A stretch of 64,000 nt of DNA from Psychrobacillus sp. OK028 (GCF_900103605.1 NZ_FNHY01000003.1:372001-436000); one strand, 5' to 3'; shown: positions 24,024 to 33,939, counted from the first letter of the stretch. Notes: generated by a model from the letters alone, not told the origin. Numbers and translations: made by a program.

Positions 24024-26399
24024 CTACCTTTTGCCGTATTCATACTCTATATTTATTTCATCATCACAATAATAGATTTGATCATAAACCTCAAATTCTA
24101 TTTTTTTCTTATGCTCGACTTTTACAGATAAAGTATTATCTGTAAGGAATATTCCTATAGGTTGACCTTGCCAATGAATCGTAAGCTTCATATGATTCCA
24201 CTGCTTTGGTAATTTCGGGTTTATTGTAAGTTTCCCATCTACGAGTCTAATTCCCGCAAATCCAAAGACGGCTGCTTTCCATATTCCTCCGATGGATGCT
24301 GCGTGTATCCCATCGTCAGATGTATTCATTAATGGTCCTAAATCGACTTCAGTAGCTTTTCTAAATAACGAATATGCAAAATCTGTGTCCCCTATATCAT
24401 TCGCTAGAATAGAGTGGGTTGCTAAGCTTAACGAAGAATCATGTAATGTTTTTGGTTCGTAATAATAGAAGTTAGCTTCTTTTACTTCATTCGATAACTT
24501 AATGTCTTCATGTAAAAAAGTTTGTCGTAACAGGTAAAACAAGAGCAATGTATCCGCTTGTTTTGTAACTTGAAAAGTATTAATTTGTTGTGGATTATAA
24601 TATAGATATATAGTTCTTAATTTTTCTTGATTTTTATATTTTGTCAGATCAATTTCTTTTAATTTTAAGTAAGTATCATCTTGAGGGATAACTAAATCTT
24701 GTTCACGTGGTTGAGGCAAATATATTTTTTCTGCTTTTGTTTGCCAAGTTTTATAAGCTGTTTTTAAATCTAACTTCATTGTCAATTTTTCTATTAAGCT
24801 GGGATTATCTTTCATTAATGTTTCGTAATATCGGATTGCAAGTTTTATATTAAAAAAAGCCATATAATTTGTAAAAGCATTGTTGTTTACATGCTCTTTA
24901 TACTCATCAGGACCTATAACATTGTTAATATGGTATTCTTGCTTCCTTTCATTCCACTCAAGACGACTTGCCCAAAAAATTGCAGTATCAAAAATTATTT
25001 CATAACCATAATGGTCCATAAATTCCTGATCAGCAGTGACATTAAAGTATTGGTAAATTGCAAAAGCGATGTCAGCGGAAATATGTTGCTCAATAACTCC
25101 AGACCAAATTTTCGTTTGCTTTCCAGTTACGATATCAATATCTCCTAATTTTGGAGTTACTTCTCCGTCAGTTGGCCAAGCCGCCTCCCAAGGAAACATA
25201 GCCCCACTATAACCATTTTCCCTTGCCTTTTCCCTAGCTCCTTCTAAGCCATAGTAACGATAGGTTAAAAGTGATTTTGCAATTGCTGGATTGGAAAAGA
25301 TGAAAAAGGGAAGTATAAATATTTCTGTATCCCAAAACGAATGCCCTTTATAACCTTCTCCGCTCAATGCTTTTGCTGCAACTCCCATTCGTTCATCATG
25401 TGCAGGAGCCATAATCGTTAACTGATATAGTGAGAATCGCAATGCAAGTTGATCATATGGATTTTCACTATTAATCTCTAATTTGTAAGCATTCCATATG
25501 CTATAATTCCATGCTTCTTTATGTGATTGAAAGAGTGAATCATAGCCTTTTATTGAACTATTTCGCAAATCTTCTAGTGACTTATCCATTAGCAATTGAA
25601 TATTGTATTCGGTATTGTCAAATTCCTTATCTCGACTAGTGTACACTGTCGTTAGTTTTTCCAATTCCATTTTGTCATTTGGTTGAAGATTAATATTATA
25701 GGTAAGCCACACTTTTCGACGAGACATGTTCATTGCTGGATAATCCGTTATTTCTTGGTCATTAACTAATACTTTGTGTGAAGAGTTGATAACCACATCT
25801 ATTTTGGACTGATTAGTTGTTTGGACTAGTAAAATCTTCTTTTTATCAAATATTCTGCGTTCACCTTCTAAAAAATGCTGTGACCCAGAATTACTCATTT
25901 GTGCGTCAATCCCAGAATCAAATGAAATTTGAACGGGGTCTGATAAACTTTTAACAAACATTTTCATACCTATTAAATGTAAATTATCTAGTGACACAAA
26001 TCGTTTAAATTCAAACTGAAGTACTTTTCCTTTCGGAGAGGTCCATTCAAAAATTCTGATCAGCTCAGCATATTTTAAATTTAATTGTCTTATGTAATCC
26101 TTTGTTTTTCCAATTTCAAGACTGAATCGTTCACCGTCAACACGAATATCTAATCTTGTTACATCTGCTATATTTGGTAATTCTGTTACTTCATTTTCTT
26201 CAGCCTTATTAAAAGTACCAGCAACAAATAAGTTTCGAGTTTCTTTCATATAGGGCTCTTCAGTAGCAGAGCGTAACCCTAAATAACCGTTTCCAAGATG
26301 CATAATCGCTTCCGCTTTCCCAAGTGAATCAGGTTGGAATTCGGTTTCTGAAACAATCCAGTTTTCAAGCTCTTCTTTACCCAACGAATAACTTATCAT
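24024..26399 (-). CDS. GH65 disaccharide phosphorylase (first copy)
   Basis: A 791-residue GH65 enzyme, first gene of the operon. Landmarks: IMHLGNGYLGLRSATEE near residue 32, GYKGHSFWDTEIFILPF near 349, acid Glu in IGPDEYKEHVNNNAFTNY near 505, and LHDSSLSLATHS near 650. It differs strongly from the second copy at 16111 (for example an insert around GDIDIVTGKQTKIWSG), suggesting that the two enzymes split different linkages. No signal peptide; cytoplasmic. Confidence 0.9.
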   Translation of the reverse strand: MISYSLGKEELENWIVSETEFQPDSLGKAEAIMHLGNGYLGLRSATEEPYMKETRNLFVAGTFNKAEENEVTELPNIADVTRLDIRVDGERFSLEIGKTKDYIRQLNLKYAELIRIFEWTSPKGKVLQFEFKRFVSLDNLHLIGMKMFVKSLSDPVQISFDSGIDAQMSNSGSQHFLEGERRIFDKKKILLVQTTNQSKIDVVINSSHKVLVNDQEITDYPAMNMSRRKVWLTYNINLQPNDKMELEKLTTVYTSRDKEFDNTEYNIQLLMDKSLEDLRNSSIKGYDSLFQSHKEAWNYSIWNAYKLEINSENPYDQLALRFSLYQLTIMAPAHDERMGVAAKALSGEGYKGHSFWDTEIFILPFFIFSNPAIAKSLLTYRYYGLEGAREKARENGYSGAMFPWEAAWPTDGEVTPKLGDIDIVTGKQTKIWSGVIEQHISADIAFAIYQYFNVTADQEFMDHYGYEIIFDTAIFWASRLEWNERKQEYHINNVIGPDEYKEHVNNNAFTNYMAFFNIKLAIRYYETLMKDNPSLIEKLTMKLDLKTAYKTWQTKAEKIYLPQPREQDLVIPQDDTYLKLKEIDLTKYKNQEKLRTIYLYYNPQQINTFQVTKQADTLLLFYLLRQTFLHEDIKLSNEVKEANFYYYEPKTLHDSSLSLATHSILANDIGDTDFAYSLFRKATEVDLGPLMNTSDDGIHAASIGGIWKAAVFGFAGIRLVDGKLTINPKLPKQWNHMKLTIHWQGQPIGIFLTDNTLSVKVEHKKKIEFEVYDQIYYCDDEINIEYEYGKR

Positions 26400-26440
26400 A
26401 TTACTAATATCCCCCTCTCCAAAAGTATTGTACTAAGTTA

Positions 26441-26454
26441 CGAAAACGTTTTAG
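26441..26454. promoter_or_regulatory. LacI-type operator O1
   Basis: The 14-mer CGAAAACGTTTTAG sits about ten bases downstream of the predicted transcription start of the GH65 operon. An identical 14-mer occurs at 26503. The AAAACGTTTT core is the classical LacI-family half-site pair. Confidence 0.75.
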
Positions 26455-26470
26455 ATTTATAAAAGAAACA

Positions 26471-26499
26471 ATTATCAATGGAAAAGTAATTTAGGACAA
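26471..26499 (-). promoter_or_regulatory. predicted sigma-A promoter of the GH65 operon
   Basis: On the minus strand TTGTCC (26494-26499) and GATAAT (26471-26476) are 17 bases apart and lie between the two operators. This arrangement supports repression by a looped or doubly bound LacI protein. Confidence 0.6.
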
Positions 26500-26502
26500 C
26501 TC

Positions 26503-26516
26503 CGAAAACGTTTTAG
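26503..26516. promoter_or_regulatory. LacI-type operator O2
   Basis: An identical copy of O1 (CGAAAACGTTTTAG) placed directly upstream of the -35 box, 62 bases from O1, close to six helical turns. Confidence 0.75.
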
Positions 26517-26632
26517 TTTTAATGCAAATTGTAAGCCTTTACATATTTAACTATAAGTATAAAATTTTTAATTGTCAATAAATTAAAGGTTTTTAGACTA
26601 TTTTTGAATTTCTTTTATGGAGGAAAACACAT

Positions 26633-26668
26633 AAAAATGTAGACAACTCGTTTTTTGAGTGTCTACAC
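26633..26668 (-). terminator. rho-independent terminator of argGH
   Basis: On the minus strand TGTAGACACTC, a loop of A's and GAGTTGTCTACA are followed by TTTTT, directly after the argH stop codon. Confidence 0.85.
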
Positions 26669-26679
26669 TTTTGTTAGGT

Positions 26680-28053
26680 TTAAGCAAGTCGTGTCTTTGC
26701 TTCCTTAATTTGAATTTTTACTTGTTCGAATCCAGTTCCACCAAGAGAATTTCTTCTACTAACAGCGGCTAATGGAGACAATACATCATATATATCTGGC
26801 TCGATTAAGCTACTTGCCTGTTTGAGATCTTCCAGTGGTAAGTCGAGCAAGAAATAGCCTCTTTGGATGCAAAGGAAAACTAATTTACCAGTTACTTCGT
26901 GTGCTTCACGGAAAGGAAGTCCTTTAGCTGCTAAATAGTCAGCAAGCTCTGTAGCATTCGAGAAGTCTTTGTGTACAGTTTCATGTAAGCGTTCTGTATG
27001 TACTATCATCGTACGAACCATACCTTCAAAAATCTTCAGTGATCCAACGATTGTATGTACCGTATCGAACATGCCCTCTTTGTCTTCTTGCATATCTTTG
27101 TTGTAAGCAAGTGGAAGACCCTTAATGACAGTCAGTAATCCCATGAGATTGCCGTATACCCGGCCAGTTTTTCCACGGATTAACTCGGCCATATCTGGAT
27201 TTTTCTTTTGAGGCATAATACTAGAGCCAGTTGAAAAAGCATCATCCAGTTCAATAAAGTTAAATTCAGAGCTAGACCATAATATAATTTCTTCTGCAAA
27301 TCGAGATAAATGAGCCATCAGCATAGAAGAATTACTTAAGAATTCTAAAATAAAATCACGGTCACTTACTGCGTCCATACTATTTTCATAGACATTTGCA
27401 AAACCAAGATATTCAGCGGCAATCTTGCGATCAATTGGGAAGGTCGTTCCTGCAAGTGCTCCTGCTCCTAGCGGTGAAATATCGATGCGCTTCATAGAAT
27501 CTTTGAAACGATCCTTGTCACGCTCTAACATCCAAAAATAAGCCATTAAATGATGCGCAAACGAAATTGGCTGTGCACGCTGCAAGTGAGTATAGCCTGG
27601 CGCAAGTGTTTCCACATGCGTTTCAGCTTGTGTTACTAGTGTTTGCTGAAAAATCTCAATTAACTTGATGATTTCCAGTACTCTATTTTTCAAAAAGAGA
27701 TGCATATCTGTTGCTACCTGATCATTTCGACTACGCCCAGTGTGCAGCTTACCACCTACTGGTCCGATTAAATCAATTAGCATTTTTTCTAAATTTAAAT
27801 GAATATCTTCATTGGCAACGGAAAACTCTAGTTTGTTTTCCGTTGCTAATTTTTTCAATTGAACAAGCCCACCTAAAATACTTTGAACATCTTCTGCTGG
27901 AAGTATTTTGCAGTCTCCTAGCATTTGGACATGCGCGATACTTCCATCAATATCTTCCATTACTAAAGCCTGGTCGAACCCGATAGATGCACCAAATTCG
28001 TCTACCCATTGTTCGGCAGATTTTTGAAATCTGCCTCCCCATAGTTTTGTCAT
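26680..28053 (-). CDS. argH: argininosuccinate lyase
   Basis: Splits argininosuccinate to arginine and fumarate, the last step of arginine biosynthesis. 457 residues, standard. The fumarase/lyase signature [12 protein letters not shown] is near residue 278 and the catalytic His is in [12 protein letters not shown] and [11 protein letters not shown]. It overlaps argG by four bases. Confidence 0.97.
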   Translation of the reverse strand: MTKLWGGRFQKSAEQWVDEFGASIGFDQALVMEDIDGSIAHVQMLGDCKILPAEDVQSILGGLVQLKKLATENKLEFSVANEDIHLNLEKMLIDLIGPVGGKLHTGRSRNDQVATDMHLFLKNRVLEIIKLIEIFQQTLVTQAETHVETLAPGYTHLQRAQPISFAHHLMAYFWMLERDKDRFKDSMKRIDISPLGAGALAGTTFPIDRKIAAEYLGFANVYENSMDAVSDRDFILEFLSNSSMLMAHLSRFAEEIILWSSSEFNFIELDDAFSTGSSIMPQKKNPDMAELIRGKTGRVYGNLMGLLTVIKGLPLAYNKDMQEDKEGMFDTVHTIVGSLKIFEGMVRTMIVHTERLHETVHKDFSNATELADYLAAKGLPFREAHEVTGKLVFLCIQRGYFLLDLPLEDLKQASSLIEPDIYDVLSPLAAVSRRNSLGGTGFEQVKIQIKEAKTRLA

Positions 28054-29258
28054 ACTTCCACCTTCTCCGCTCCCTTGTTCACCATTGCGTGAACTTTAGT
28101 AGGAAGACCCCATAACTCGATAAATCCTACAGCAGAAGCATGATTAAATTCATCATCTTTTGTATATGTTGCTAATTTCTCATTGTATAGAGAATTCGGT
28201 GATTTACGTCCTTCCACAATTGCATGCCCTTTAAATAATTTCACACGTACTGTACCATTCACATACTGCTGTGTTTCCTTTAAGAATGCCTCTAGTGCAG
28301 TTCTAAGTGGTGAGAACCAAAGTCCTTCATAAATTAGTTCCGTTAACTTTTTCTCCATTACTGGTTTAAAATGAGCTAATTCTTTTACTAAAGTTATATC
28401 TTCTAATTCTTTATGTGCTAATAGTAAGGTATGCGCACCAGGAATCTCATACACTTCACGCGATTTAATACCAACTAAACGATTTTCTACGTGGTCAATA
28501 CGGCCAACACCGTGTTTTCCAGCCAAATCATTTAATTTTAATATTAATTCATGTAAGGGATATGCAACTCCGTCTATGGATGTAGGTACCCCTTTTAAAA
28601 ACTCAATTTCAATGACATCAGCAGTGTCAGGAGCATTTTCCAAAGAAACAGTTAAATCATAAGCCTCTTCCGGTGGAGCAGCCCAAGGATCTTCCAAAAT
28701 GCCACATTCATTTGCACGACCCCAAAGGTTTTGATCGATAGAGAATGGGCTGTCTAAGTTAATAGGAATTGGGATATTTTTTTCTTTTGCGTAAGCAATT
28801 TCTTCTTCACGACTCCAGCTCCACTCACGAACCGGTGCTATTACTTCCAAGTTAGGATTTAATGCTTTAATAGAAACTTCGAAACGAACTTGGTCATTCC
28901 CTTTTCCTGTACAACCATGCGCAACAGCAGTTGCTCCCGTTTGTTCAGCAATTTCCACTAATTTCTTCGAGATTAGTGGACGAGATAAAGCAGAAACTAA
29001 TGGATATTTATTCTCATACCATGTATGAGCTTGAAGTGAGATCAATGCATATTCATTGGCGAATTCTTCCCTAGCATCAATCATATAACTTTCAATCGCT
29101 CCAACCTCAAGCGCTTTGTTTTTCACGAATGCAAGGTCTTTTCCTTCACCAACGTCTAAACAAACAGCTACAACATCGTATCCTTCATCCTTTAACCACG
29201 TAATTGCAACTGATGTATCTAACCCGCCTGAATATGCTAAAACAACTTTTTTGTTCAT
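28050..29258 (-). CDS. argG: argininosuccinate synthase
   Basis: Condenses citrulline and aspartate with ATP. 402 residues with the PP-loop [15 protein letters not shown] at the N-terminus, [14 protein letters not shown] near 117 and [14 protein letters not shown] near 180. First gene of argG-argH. The 105-base upstream gap to the ppk2 stop is very AT-rich; at 29358-29376 there is a partial arginine-repressor-like box (ATGAATAAATACTTA on the minus strand), but it coincides with the ppk2 stop codon and may be chance. Confidence 0.97.
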   Translation of the reverse strand: MNKKVVLAYSGGLDTSVAITWLKDEGYDVVAVCLDVGEGKDLAFVKNKALEVGAIESYMIDAREEFANEYALISLQAHTWYENKYPLVSALSRPLISKKLVEIAEQTGATAVAHGCTGKGNDQVRFEVSIKALNPNLEVIAPVREWSWSREEEIAYAKEKNIPIPINLDSPFSIDQNLWGRANECGILEDPWAAPPEEAYDLTVSLENAPDTADVIEIEFLKGVPTSIDGVAYPLHELILKLNDLAGKHGVGRIDHVENRLVGIKSREVYEIPGAHTLLLAHKELEDITLVKELAHFKPVMEKKLTELIYEGLWFSPLRTALEAFLKETQQYVNGTVRVKLFKGHAIVEGRKSPNSLYNEKLATYTKDDEFNHASAVGFIELWGLPTKVHAMVNKGAEKVEV

Positions 29259-29363
29259 TATTAAATCCCTCCAATGAATTTATATACAAGTTTTTAGTAT
29301 TAATATACATAATGTATCATGACTTGTGTATAAATACAACTAATATTTAATAATTATAAGTAT

Positions 29364-30167
29364 TTATTCATCTCCCTGCATCTCCTGAACTTCCACCTTG
29401 TCTTCTTTAACTTCTTCAGTGATGGGAGTGTATTCAATCCCTCGTTTATCCAGCTGGTCTTCAATTTCTTGAATAATATTCTGTAAAACAACTAGGCGAG
29501 CATGTAATTTATCGTCTCCATGAACAATAAACCATGGTGCATCCGTACAATTAGTTTTAGAAAACATATCTTCGGCTGCCTCTAAATACTGACCATATTT
29601 TTCTCGATTTCGCCAGTCCTCGTCTGTCAGCTTCCACATTTTATAGGGATCGGTTTTGCGTTCTATAAATCGTTTCAATTGTTCTTCTTCTGAAACATGT
29701 ATCCAATGCTTAATAACAATGTAATTTTCTGCTGATAATGTTTTTTCGAATTGATTTATTTCTTTATAAGCTCGTTTCCATTCCTCTTTAGTTGCTAGCT
29801 TCTCCACTCGCTCCACTAAAACTCTTCCATACCAGGAGCGATCGAATATGCCTATTTGTCCATGTTGCGGCAGCTTTCTCCAAAAACGTTGCAGGTAGTG
29901 ATAGCGCAATTCATGGGGCTGAGGTGCAGAAATAGGATGTACTATATATCCTCTAGGGTCTAAACGCTGTGTTAATCGTTTAATAGCGCCACCTTTACCT
30001 GCAGCATCCATTCCTTCAAAAGCAAGTATTAGTCCTATCTTTTCTTCTAAAAGAGTCTGCTGTAAGCTTAACAAATGATATTGAAGTTGCTTTAATATTT
30101 TTTTATATTCTTTTTTAGAATGTTCAAAATGAGTTGCTTCTAAATTATTTAGTCTATTTTTCAACAT
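29364..30167 (-). CDS. PPK2-family polyphosphate kinase
   Basis: Transfers phosphate between polyphosphate and nucleotides. 267 residues, one PPK2 domain: Walker A FEGMDAAGKGGAIKRL near residue 50, lid region DPRGYIVHPISAPQPHEL, and Walker B IGIFDRSWYGRVLVERVE near 107. The C-terminal tail is highly charged (EEVKEDKVEVQEMQGDE). Subclass (AMP, ADP or both as acceptor) cannot be set from sequence alone. Confidence 0.93.
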   Translation of the reverse strand: MLKNRLNNLEATHFEHSKKEYKKILKQLQYHLLSLQQTLLEEKIGLILAFEGMDAAGKGGAIKRLTQRLDPRGYIVHPISAPQPHELRYHYLQRFWRKLPQHGQIGIFDRSWYGRVLVERVEKLATKEEWKRAYKEINQFEKTLSAENYIVIKHWIHVSEEEQLKRFIERKTDPYKMWKLTDEDWRNREKYGQYLEAAEDMFSKTNCTDAPWFIVHGDDKLHARLVVLQNIIQEIEDQLDKRGIEYTPITEEVKEDKVEVQEMQGDE

Positions 30168-30529
30168 AACCCCTCCGATGTTTTTTTAACAGTATACCCA
30201 TTTTTCTAATTGATTAATATTTTCAATGTTTTGTTCTGAGATAACCTAGATAAAACATACCAAGTTCTTTTCAAAACATGTTACTATCGTTTACGAAGGC
30301 TTTGTGTAGGTTTAAATTAAAGTTTACTCATATGCGCTCCCAACTAAATAATAAAAACCCATTTTGACAAAAGATTATCAAAAATGGGTTCCATCAGATT
30401 TAAGTTTGGTTTTTATAAAAAGATTGATTAATCTTTTGCCGCCTTTTCAAAGAACAGACCAGCACCATCTTTGGTCGTAATGCGCATTAGAGTATAGTTT
30501 ACTTCATACAATTCCTTGAGGTGAATAAA
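30168..30529. other. intergenic with a possible gene remnant
   Basis: It holds the minus-strand terminator at 30350-30390. Just upstream of that terminator, 30428-30487 on the minus strand encodes a 19-residue frame (MRITTKDGAGLFFEKAAKD) ending right before the hairpin, which looks like the truncated end of a lost gene. No ribosome binding site is convincing, so I do not call it as a gene. Confidence 0.3.
30350..30390 (-). terminator. orphan rho-independent terminator
   Basis: On the minus strand AACCCATTTTTGA and its complement TCAAAATGGGTT are followed by TTTTTATTATTT. No complete minus-strand gene precedes it, which fits a decayed gene at 30428-30487. Confidence 0.7.
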
Positions 30530-30664
30530 ATGGAATTACTTTCTGAAAAGGATGCATTGAAATGGATACTTTATGTTCTTTACTTCGGATTACCTACTCT
30601 AATAGTAATAAATTTAGGTATATTAATAACTTTAATCCAATTAAAGAGAAGAAATAAAAGATAA
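30530..30664 (+). CDS. small single-pass membrane protein (44 aa)
   Basis: ATG at 30530 is preceded by GAGGTG seven bases upstream. The 44 residues comprise a short charged N-terminus, one hydrophobic helix (residues 13-37, with LYFGLPTLIVINLG) and a basic tail (KRRNKR). I do not recognise the family. It is isolated on the plus strand between a terminator and the ABM gene. Confidence 0.55.
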   Translation: MELLSEKDALKWILYVLYFGLPTLIVINLGILITLIQLKRRNKR

Positions 30665-30744
30665 AATATAACACGAAGCAACAGAGTAATTGTTCCTTTA
30701 AGTACAAAGAGCGTACAAGATATATTTTTTATATACTTTCTTTT

Positions 30745-30788
30745 AATAAAAATAGACTTAATACTCTTTAGGAGAGAACTAAGTCTAA
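30745..30788 (-). terminator. rho-independent terminator after the ABM gene
   Basis: TAGACTTA and TAAGTCTA arms followed on the minus strand by TTTTTATT, just downstream of the gene at 30798. Confidence 0.7.
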
Positions 30789-30797
30789 TTTTATATT

Positions 30798-31094
30798 CTA
30801 GGATATACGCACTTTCTCAAAGTGTTCGACAACTGGAAATGGATCGTAGTATGGATGAAGAAGTTTCTTCCATTCCTGATATTCGCTCGATTCTCTAAAT
30901 CCAATTACATGATCTTCTAGGCTTTCCCAACTCACTAATAGTAAATAATTCCCCTTACCTTCTATACAACGTTGTAACTCATGGGTTATATAACCCGGCA
31001 TTGAAGATATTATTTTTGATGCTTGTCGAAAAGCATTCTCATAATTTTCTTCTAAACCCGTTTTAACTTGTAACATCACAGCCTCTAATATCAT
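30798..31094 (-). CDS. antibiotic biosynthesis monooxygenase (ABM) domain protein
   Basis: A 98-residue single-domain ferredoxin-like protein: MLQVKTGLEENYENAFRQA, MPGYITHELQRC, YLLLVSWESLEDHVIGFRES. These are typical of the ABM family, whose members oxidise small molecules or haem, though many have no known substrate. It overlaps the upstream HAD gene by four bases, so the two are co-translated. Confidence 0.8.
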   Translation of the reverse strand: MILEAVMLQVKTGLEENYENAFRQASKIISSMPGYITHELQRCIEGKGNYLLLVSWESLEDHVIGFRESSEYQEWKKLLHPYYDPFPVVEHFEKVRIS

Positions 31095-31762
31095 TTTACT
31101 GCTCCTTTACGTTCTAAATTCTTTAATAAATCACTTAATGTGATTTCCGCCATGGAGTCAATTCGAGCATCAAAATTCTCAAATTTAAGGTTTCTTGTAA
31201 CATTATTTGGAACAATAATACATCGAATCCCTGCCTGTTTTGCTGCACTCAATCCATTAAGTGAATCTTCAAATACTATCGTTTCTTTTGGTGACAACCC
31301 CAAGTCCATAAGTGTTTTATGATATAGTTCAGGATCTGGTTTAATTTTAATCACATCATCTTTTGTATTAATAACTTCAAAGTAATCTATTATATTAAGT
31401 CGCTCTAAGTAGGTGTGCACCCACTGCTTTGAAGAACTAGAAGCTAGCGCTATCTTCATATTACTTTGTTTAGCTTCATCTAAATATTCTTTCACACCTT
31501 CACGAAGTACAGGTACTCCCATCTTTTCTTCATATCTAAGTGTTGCATACTCTTCAATCAATTCACAATTGACTAAATCACCAGCGATTTCCCGAAAGTA
31601 AGTGTATAGAACATCATTTCCAGTTCCAATACAATGAGAATATCCTATTAAATCCAAACTAATATGATGACTTTCCCAAAACACTTCTTTGAATGCCTCA
31701 TACCAAGTGGATTCTGTATCAACAATTAAACCATCAAAATCAAAAATAACTCCTTTAATCAA
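31091..31762 (-). CDS. HAD-superfamily phosphatase, subfamily IA
   Basis: A 223-residue HAD phosphatase with a four-helix cap: nucleophile motif FDFDGLIVDTESTWY, motif II ALASSSSKQW near 113, KPDPELYH near 155 and EDSLNGLSAAKQAGI near 176. It resembles beta-phosphoglucomutase-like proteins such as YhcW, but lacks a sugar-phosphorylase neighbour, so the substrate is open. Confidence 0.85.
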   Translation of the reverse strand: MIKGVIFDFDGLIVDTESTWYEAFKEVFWESHHISLDLIGYSHCIGTGNDVLYTYFREIAGDLVNCELIEEYATLRYEEKMGVPVLREGVKEYLDEAKQSNMKIALASSSSKQWVHTYLERLNIIDYFEVINTKDDVIKIKPDPELYHKTLMDLGLSPKETIVFEDSLNGLSAAKQAGIRCIIVPNNVTRNLKFENFDARIDSMAEITLSDLLKNLERKGAVK

Positions 31763-31791
31763 TTACAACACCTCATTTTTATATTGTTTTG

Positions 31792-32577
31792 TTAAAAAAA
31801 TTCGTAAAGCCCACCATCGAAATAATTAAACTCTTCGTTTGTAATCTGTTGTAATCTATATCCTGTATAAAAGGCATCTAGTAATTCCTTATCAAAAAGA
31901 AAGGATCGAATAGCAAGCGCTATATCATATCTTGGATCACCAAAGGCGGTCTCAGATAGGTCAATAAACGTATGAACCTGATTATCCGTAACTAGTACGT
32001 TATCTATCGTACAATCTCCATGTATAAGCGTTTGTGGTATAGTTTCCGGTTTGTTTAATATCAATTTTTCTAATAATTGCTGATTTCCATCCACCTCATA
32101 GTTATTTAGATTGTATGCTGCTCTTTTAAGTTGCATATCTAACCAGCATGCCTGTTGTTTCCATTTTAGTGGTGGATCAGTTTCGTGTACTGTTCTCAAC
32201 TTTGTGCCAAAACTATGAATTAGGTTCTTTTTTTCCTCAACTGTTTTAGCAACAATTAATGCCTCCCTTAGGGGAATTCCTGGCTCCATACTCATGAGAA
32301 GGTAACTATTATTTTCATCCTCTTCAAAGTCGAGATACGTGGGTATAGATAAAGCAGTTTTAGCGTTCAATTCTTGCATAACTTTTGCTTCCTTTAATAA
32401 CCATGATCTATACTTTGGTAAAGAGGAACATTTGCAAACATAATTCCCTTGTTCAGCATGAAAAAATTGCACTTCAGAAGTTGCGCCCTGCCTTTTAGGA
32501 TAGGAAGTCTGCAGAACATTTCCAATTATTTTTTTAAATTTCTCTGGAATAGATTGATTTTTAGTGTTTTTCACCAT
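31792..32577 (-). CDS. aminoglycoside-phosphotransferase-like kinase
   Basis: About 261 residues in the APH/choline-kinase fold. Visible are the ATP-binding Lys region (YVCKCSSLPKYRSWLLKEAKV), the hinge LMSMEPGIPLREA, the catalytic loop LIHGDCTIDNVLV near 210 and the metal-binding FIDLSETAFGDPRYD. ATG at 32577 is chosen for the GAGGTGACC before it. Resistance is possible, but most such proteins in Bacillales have unknown substrates. Confidence 0.82.
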   Translation of the reverse strand: MVKNTKNQSIPEKFKKIIGNVLQTSYPKRQGATSEVQFFHAEQGNYVCKCSSLPKYRSWLLKEAKVMQELNAKTALSIPTYLDFEEDENNSYLLMSMEPGIPLREALIVAKTVEEKKNLIHSFGTKLRTVHETDPPLKWKQQACWLDMQLKRAAYNLNNYEVDGNQQLLEKLILNKPETIPQTLIHGDCTIDNVLVTDNQVHTFIDLSETAFGDPRYDIALAIRSFLFDKELLDAFYTGYRLQQITNEEFNYFDGGLYEFF

Positions 32578-32868
32578 GGTCACCTCATTTGCAACATTTC
32601 GGTTATCATAGTTCATATTCTCTACCCACATACTATAATCCTGTTATGTTCTAAGATAATGTGGACACAACACACAAATAAATGTCTAGTTAAATTGTTT
32701 AAATGTTACGATTATTATGCAAATGTGACATTTTTGTGAAAAAAGGATATTTTCCACAATCCGACAAACTTTGCAATTTCCCTATTATACAATGAACAAG
32801 TTGCTACATTACCTACAAGAAAAATACTCCAAGAAATGAAGCTAAATATACAATACGGAGGAAATATT

Positions 32869-33033
32869 GTGAACAGTCATATGCACCAAAAATCATTATT
32901 GCTACAAATCGAATTAAAGAAAAAGGAAATGTATAGAAAGGCAAGTATTCTTGGATTTACCCATCCAATTGTCGTTACTTGTAGTCAGGAGCTAGATAAA
33001 TTACTGAATAGATACCAACAAAAAGCTTCATAA
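32869..33033 (+). CDS. Spo0E-like aspartyl-phosphate phosphatase
   Basis: About 54 residues from a GTG start with GGAGG seven bases upstream (an upstream in-frame ATG at 32836 lacks a ribosome binding site). The sequence GFTHPIVVTCSQELDKLLNRY carries the Spo0E signature SQELD. Family members remove phosphate from Spo0A and delay sporulation. It is a single gene with its own terminator; 32632-32868 before it contains only its AT-rich upstream region. Confidence 0.85.
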   Translation: MNSHMHQKSLLLQIELKKKEMYRKASILGFTHPIVVTCSQELDKLLNRYQQKAS

Positions 33034-33097
33034 ATATGAAATATACAGGTACCTGCTTAGCTTCTAAACTAAGTTAAATAAATTTACTTTTTCTTTT

Positions 33098-33142
33098 AAA
33101 AAAACCGATTTCTCCGCTATTCGAGGAAATCGGTTTTTCTTA
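33098..33142. terminator. bidirectional rho-independent terminator
   Basis: AAAACCGATTTC and GAAATCGGTTTT arms with A/T runs on both sides, serving the Spo0E-like gene (plus) and the SDR gene (minus). Confidence 0.85.
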
Positions 33143-33186
33143 ATAATTTTCATATTTTTTGCTCAGTATTTGTCGCTAATCTTATG

Positions 33187-33939
33187 TTATTTTTTTGTAA
33201 AATACTTTTTCCCGACTGTTTCGACAAAAGATGGAGCTATCGCATATAGTTTGCTTGTAATACTCATATAAGAAGGTAGATCAATCTCTCGGACCGGTTT
33301 TTCAATTACTTGTTTTATAGACGCTACCACTTTTTCTGGTGTCAACAGATGTTTCTTCATACTATTTCTATAACTACCAGTCTGATCAGCTAGATCGAGA
33401 AAAGGAGTATCTATTGGTCCAGGATTAATAGTGGTCACCTCAATATCAAACTCCTTCAGTTCCATCCGGATAGCATTTGCAAACCCAAGTATGGCATGCT
33501 TTGAAGCAGCGTACACAGACGCTTTAGGAGTAGCAACTTTACCTGCTTGAGACGCAACAAATATAAAATGACCACTTCCGCGATTTTTCATCTTTTCTGC
33601 AAAGTACTTCGTCAACTGCATCGGTGCGAGTACATTTACTTGTATCATTTTCTCCATATCTGTTTCATCCATCTCTAATAAATAGGAGAAAGTCCCAACA
33701 CCAGCACAGTGGATTACCGTATCAGGTGTACCCATGCCATTAAAAAGGGCATCATATAACGGAGCATTTGTTAAGTCTGCTTCAACTGTATGTATACCAC
33801 TGGTCGATAAATTGTTTAATACAATTGTATTACGACCCGTAGCCCAAATCTCGTGACCTGCTTCATGTAGTGTTTTTGCCAGCAATAAACCTACTCCACT
33901 CGTCGCACCGGTGATTAAAATTTTTTTAGCATTGTTCAT
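33187..33939 (-). CDS. short-chain dehydrogenase/reductase
   Basis: About 250 residues. The NAD(P)-binding motif is TGATSGVGLL near residue 10, NNAG is replaced by HCAGVG near 82, the catalytic Ser is in IFVASQAG near 135 and the Tyr-Lys pair is in VYAASKHA near 147. The ATG at 33939 is preferred, with AAGGA about ten bases upstream. It overlaps the end of the MBL gene, so the two form one transcript. Substrate unknown. Confidence 0.87.
   Translation of the reverse strand: MNNAKKILITGATSGVGLLLAKTLHEAGHEIWATGRNTIVLNNLSTSGIHTVEADLTNAPLYDALFNGMGTPDTVIHCAGVGTFSYLLEMDETDMEKMIQVNVLAPMQLTKYFAEKMKNRGSGHFIFVASQAGKVATPKASVYAASKHAILGFANAIRMELKEFDIEVTTINPGPIDTPFLDLADQTGSYRNSMKKHLLTPEKVVASIKQVIEKPVREIDLPSYMSITSKLYAIAPSFVETVGKKYFTKK

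Noticed and set aside
29358-29376. ArgR box before argG
   Set aside because: ATGAATAAATACTTA is only a partial match and overlaps the ppk2 stop codon, so it is mentioned in the argG entry but not called as a site.
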